Positions 63,655 through 64,000 of a DNA stretch of 64,000 nucleotides are shown piece after piece. Source of the stretch: Methanoregula sp. UBA154 (GTDB taxonomy: Archaea > Halobacteriota > Methanomicrobia > Methanomicrobiales > Methanospirillaceae). Both the position numbers and the translations under genes were made by a program. The notes beneath the pieces are model-generated. The model was not told where the DNA came from, ran no database searches, and was given only the letters and a program-made list of their open reading frames with translations. Location of the stretch: assembly GCA_002502245.1 (NCBI GenBank), contig DAPW01000010.1, positions 1 through 64,000 of the forward strand. The letters run 5' to 3'. Numbering within the stretch: position 1 is the first letter of the stretch; each line of letters opens with the position of its first letter.

Positions 63655-64000
63655 ATGGAGGAAGGAACGAAGACGGTCCCGGCCCAGGATGTCGACGCGT
63701 ACCTCGCGTTGGTGCCGGAGAAGGAGCGGGCTGTGCTCGAAGCGCTGCGCAGGACCATCAGAGCCGCTGCCCCGATGGCGGAAGAACGTATCAGTTACCG
63801 CATGCCGGGATACCTGTACCACGGGCCCCTGGTCTTCTTTGCCGCGTTCAGGAACCACCTCGGGTTCTATGGCGTGAGCAAGGAAGTCCTGGAACAGTTC
63901 CGGGACGAACTTGCGCCATTTCGCACCTCTACCACCACCCTCCACTTCTCCGCCGAACAGCCGCTCCCCGCAGCGCTCGTGGAAAAGATCGTGAAGGCAC
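63655..64000 (+). CDS. DUF1801 family protein (partial, runs off the window)
   Basis: At least 115 residues: VDAYLALVPEKERAVLEALR, ISYRMPGYLYHGPLVFFAAF and LGFYGVSKEVL are typical of DUF1801. ATG with GGAG upstream; TATA GCATATAAAT at 63605-63614 also allows a leaderless start at 63631. The 3' end lies outside. Confidence 0.8.
   Translation, partial: MEEGTKTVPAQDVDAYLALVPEKERAVLEALRRTIRAAAPMAEERISYRMPGYLYHGPLVFFAAFRNHLGFYGVSKEVLEQFRDELAPFRTSTTTLHFSAEQPLPAALVEKIVKA

Overview
The window reads as chromosome from a hydrogenotrophic methanogen of the Methanomicrobiales, probably near Methanoregula. It carries an energy-converting [NiFe] hydrogenase of the Eha type directly coupled to formylmethanofuran dehydrogenase (Fwd/Fmd). 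It also has archaeal TATA promoters, T-run terminators, the methanogen family DUF2193, many lipobox proteins and GC-rich coding sequence with strong translational overlap inside operons. The genus is inferred from gene content only.

Layout. 1-5921: a thioredoxin-family fragment, a large secreted protein with four 83-residue Cna-B/SpaA-like repeats, and a membrane PAS receptor. 6793-8254: thiM-thiE. 8868-11504: a zinc ribbon/PUA/PAPS-reductase-like/cysteine desulfurase fusion. 12359-16327: small FMN-binding, DUF169, TPR and exported proteins. 16552-21926: a CopB-type ATPase cut by an in-frame TAG, a tandem pair of small membrane proteins, Acr3 and a C_GCAxxG_C_C protein. 22377-29412: a seven-gene V/A-type ATPase operon in the order E-DUF2764-A-B-D-I-K, with a Na+-type c-subunit. 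30031-30930: a double-UspA protein. 31661-42544 (minus strand): an 18-gene overlapping operon ehaB-C-D-E-F-G-H-I-J-K/L-M-N-O-P/Q followed by fwdD-B-A-C. Hydrogenase-driven ferredoxin reduction and CO2 reduction to formyl-methanofuran would thus be made together.

43499-59252 is an accessory thiol-redox and metal(loid) region. A ten-gene minus-strand operon encodes a small peptide, two UPF0718 permeases separated by a cupin, a short unknown protein, a CxxC thioredoxin, two DGC-domain proteins, a ferredoxin:thioredoxin reductase catalytic subunit and DUF2703. It is divergent from an ArsR regulator. Then come four mosaic lipoproteins (three ending in a Cys-Gly-Cys tail, one ArsF-like), two tiny Cys-Cys peptides, an ArsG-like permease, a C39-like peptidase, DUF2193, a CDF exporter and a thioredoxin-CcdA fusion. 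A motif TTCA-N8-TGAA recurs at four promoter sites in three loci (C_GCAxxG/Acr3, ArsR/permease operon, thioredoxin-CcdA) and suggests one ArsR-type regulon.

59387-64000: cupin, ABC exporter pair, zinc-ribbon protein, AI-2E-type transporter, MJ1316-type RNA-binding protein and a DUF1801 protein running off the edge.

A composite dispersed repeat occurs eight times, always between genes and mostly at operon boundaries. Part A (about 200 bp) has near-perfect inverted ends CCATGAAAATCG. Part B (about 200 bp) lies beside it in either orientation. No transposase, tRNA, rRNA or CRISPR array was recognised.
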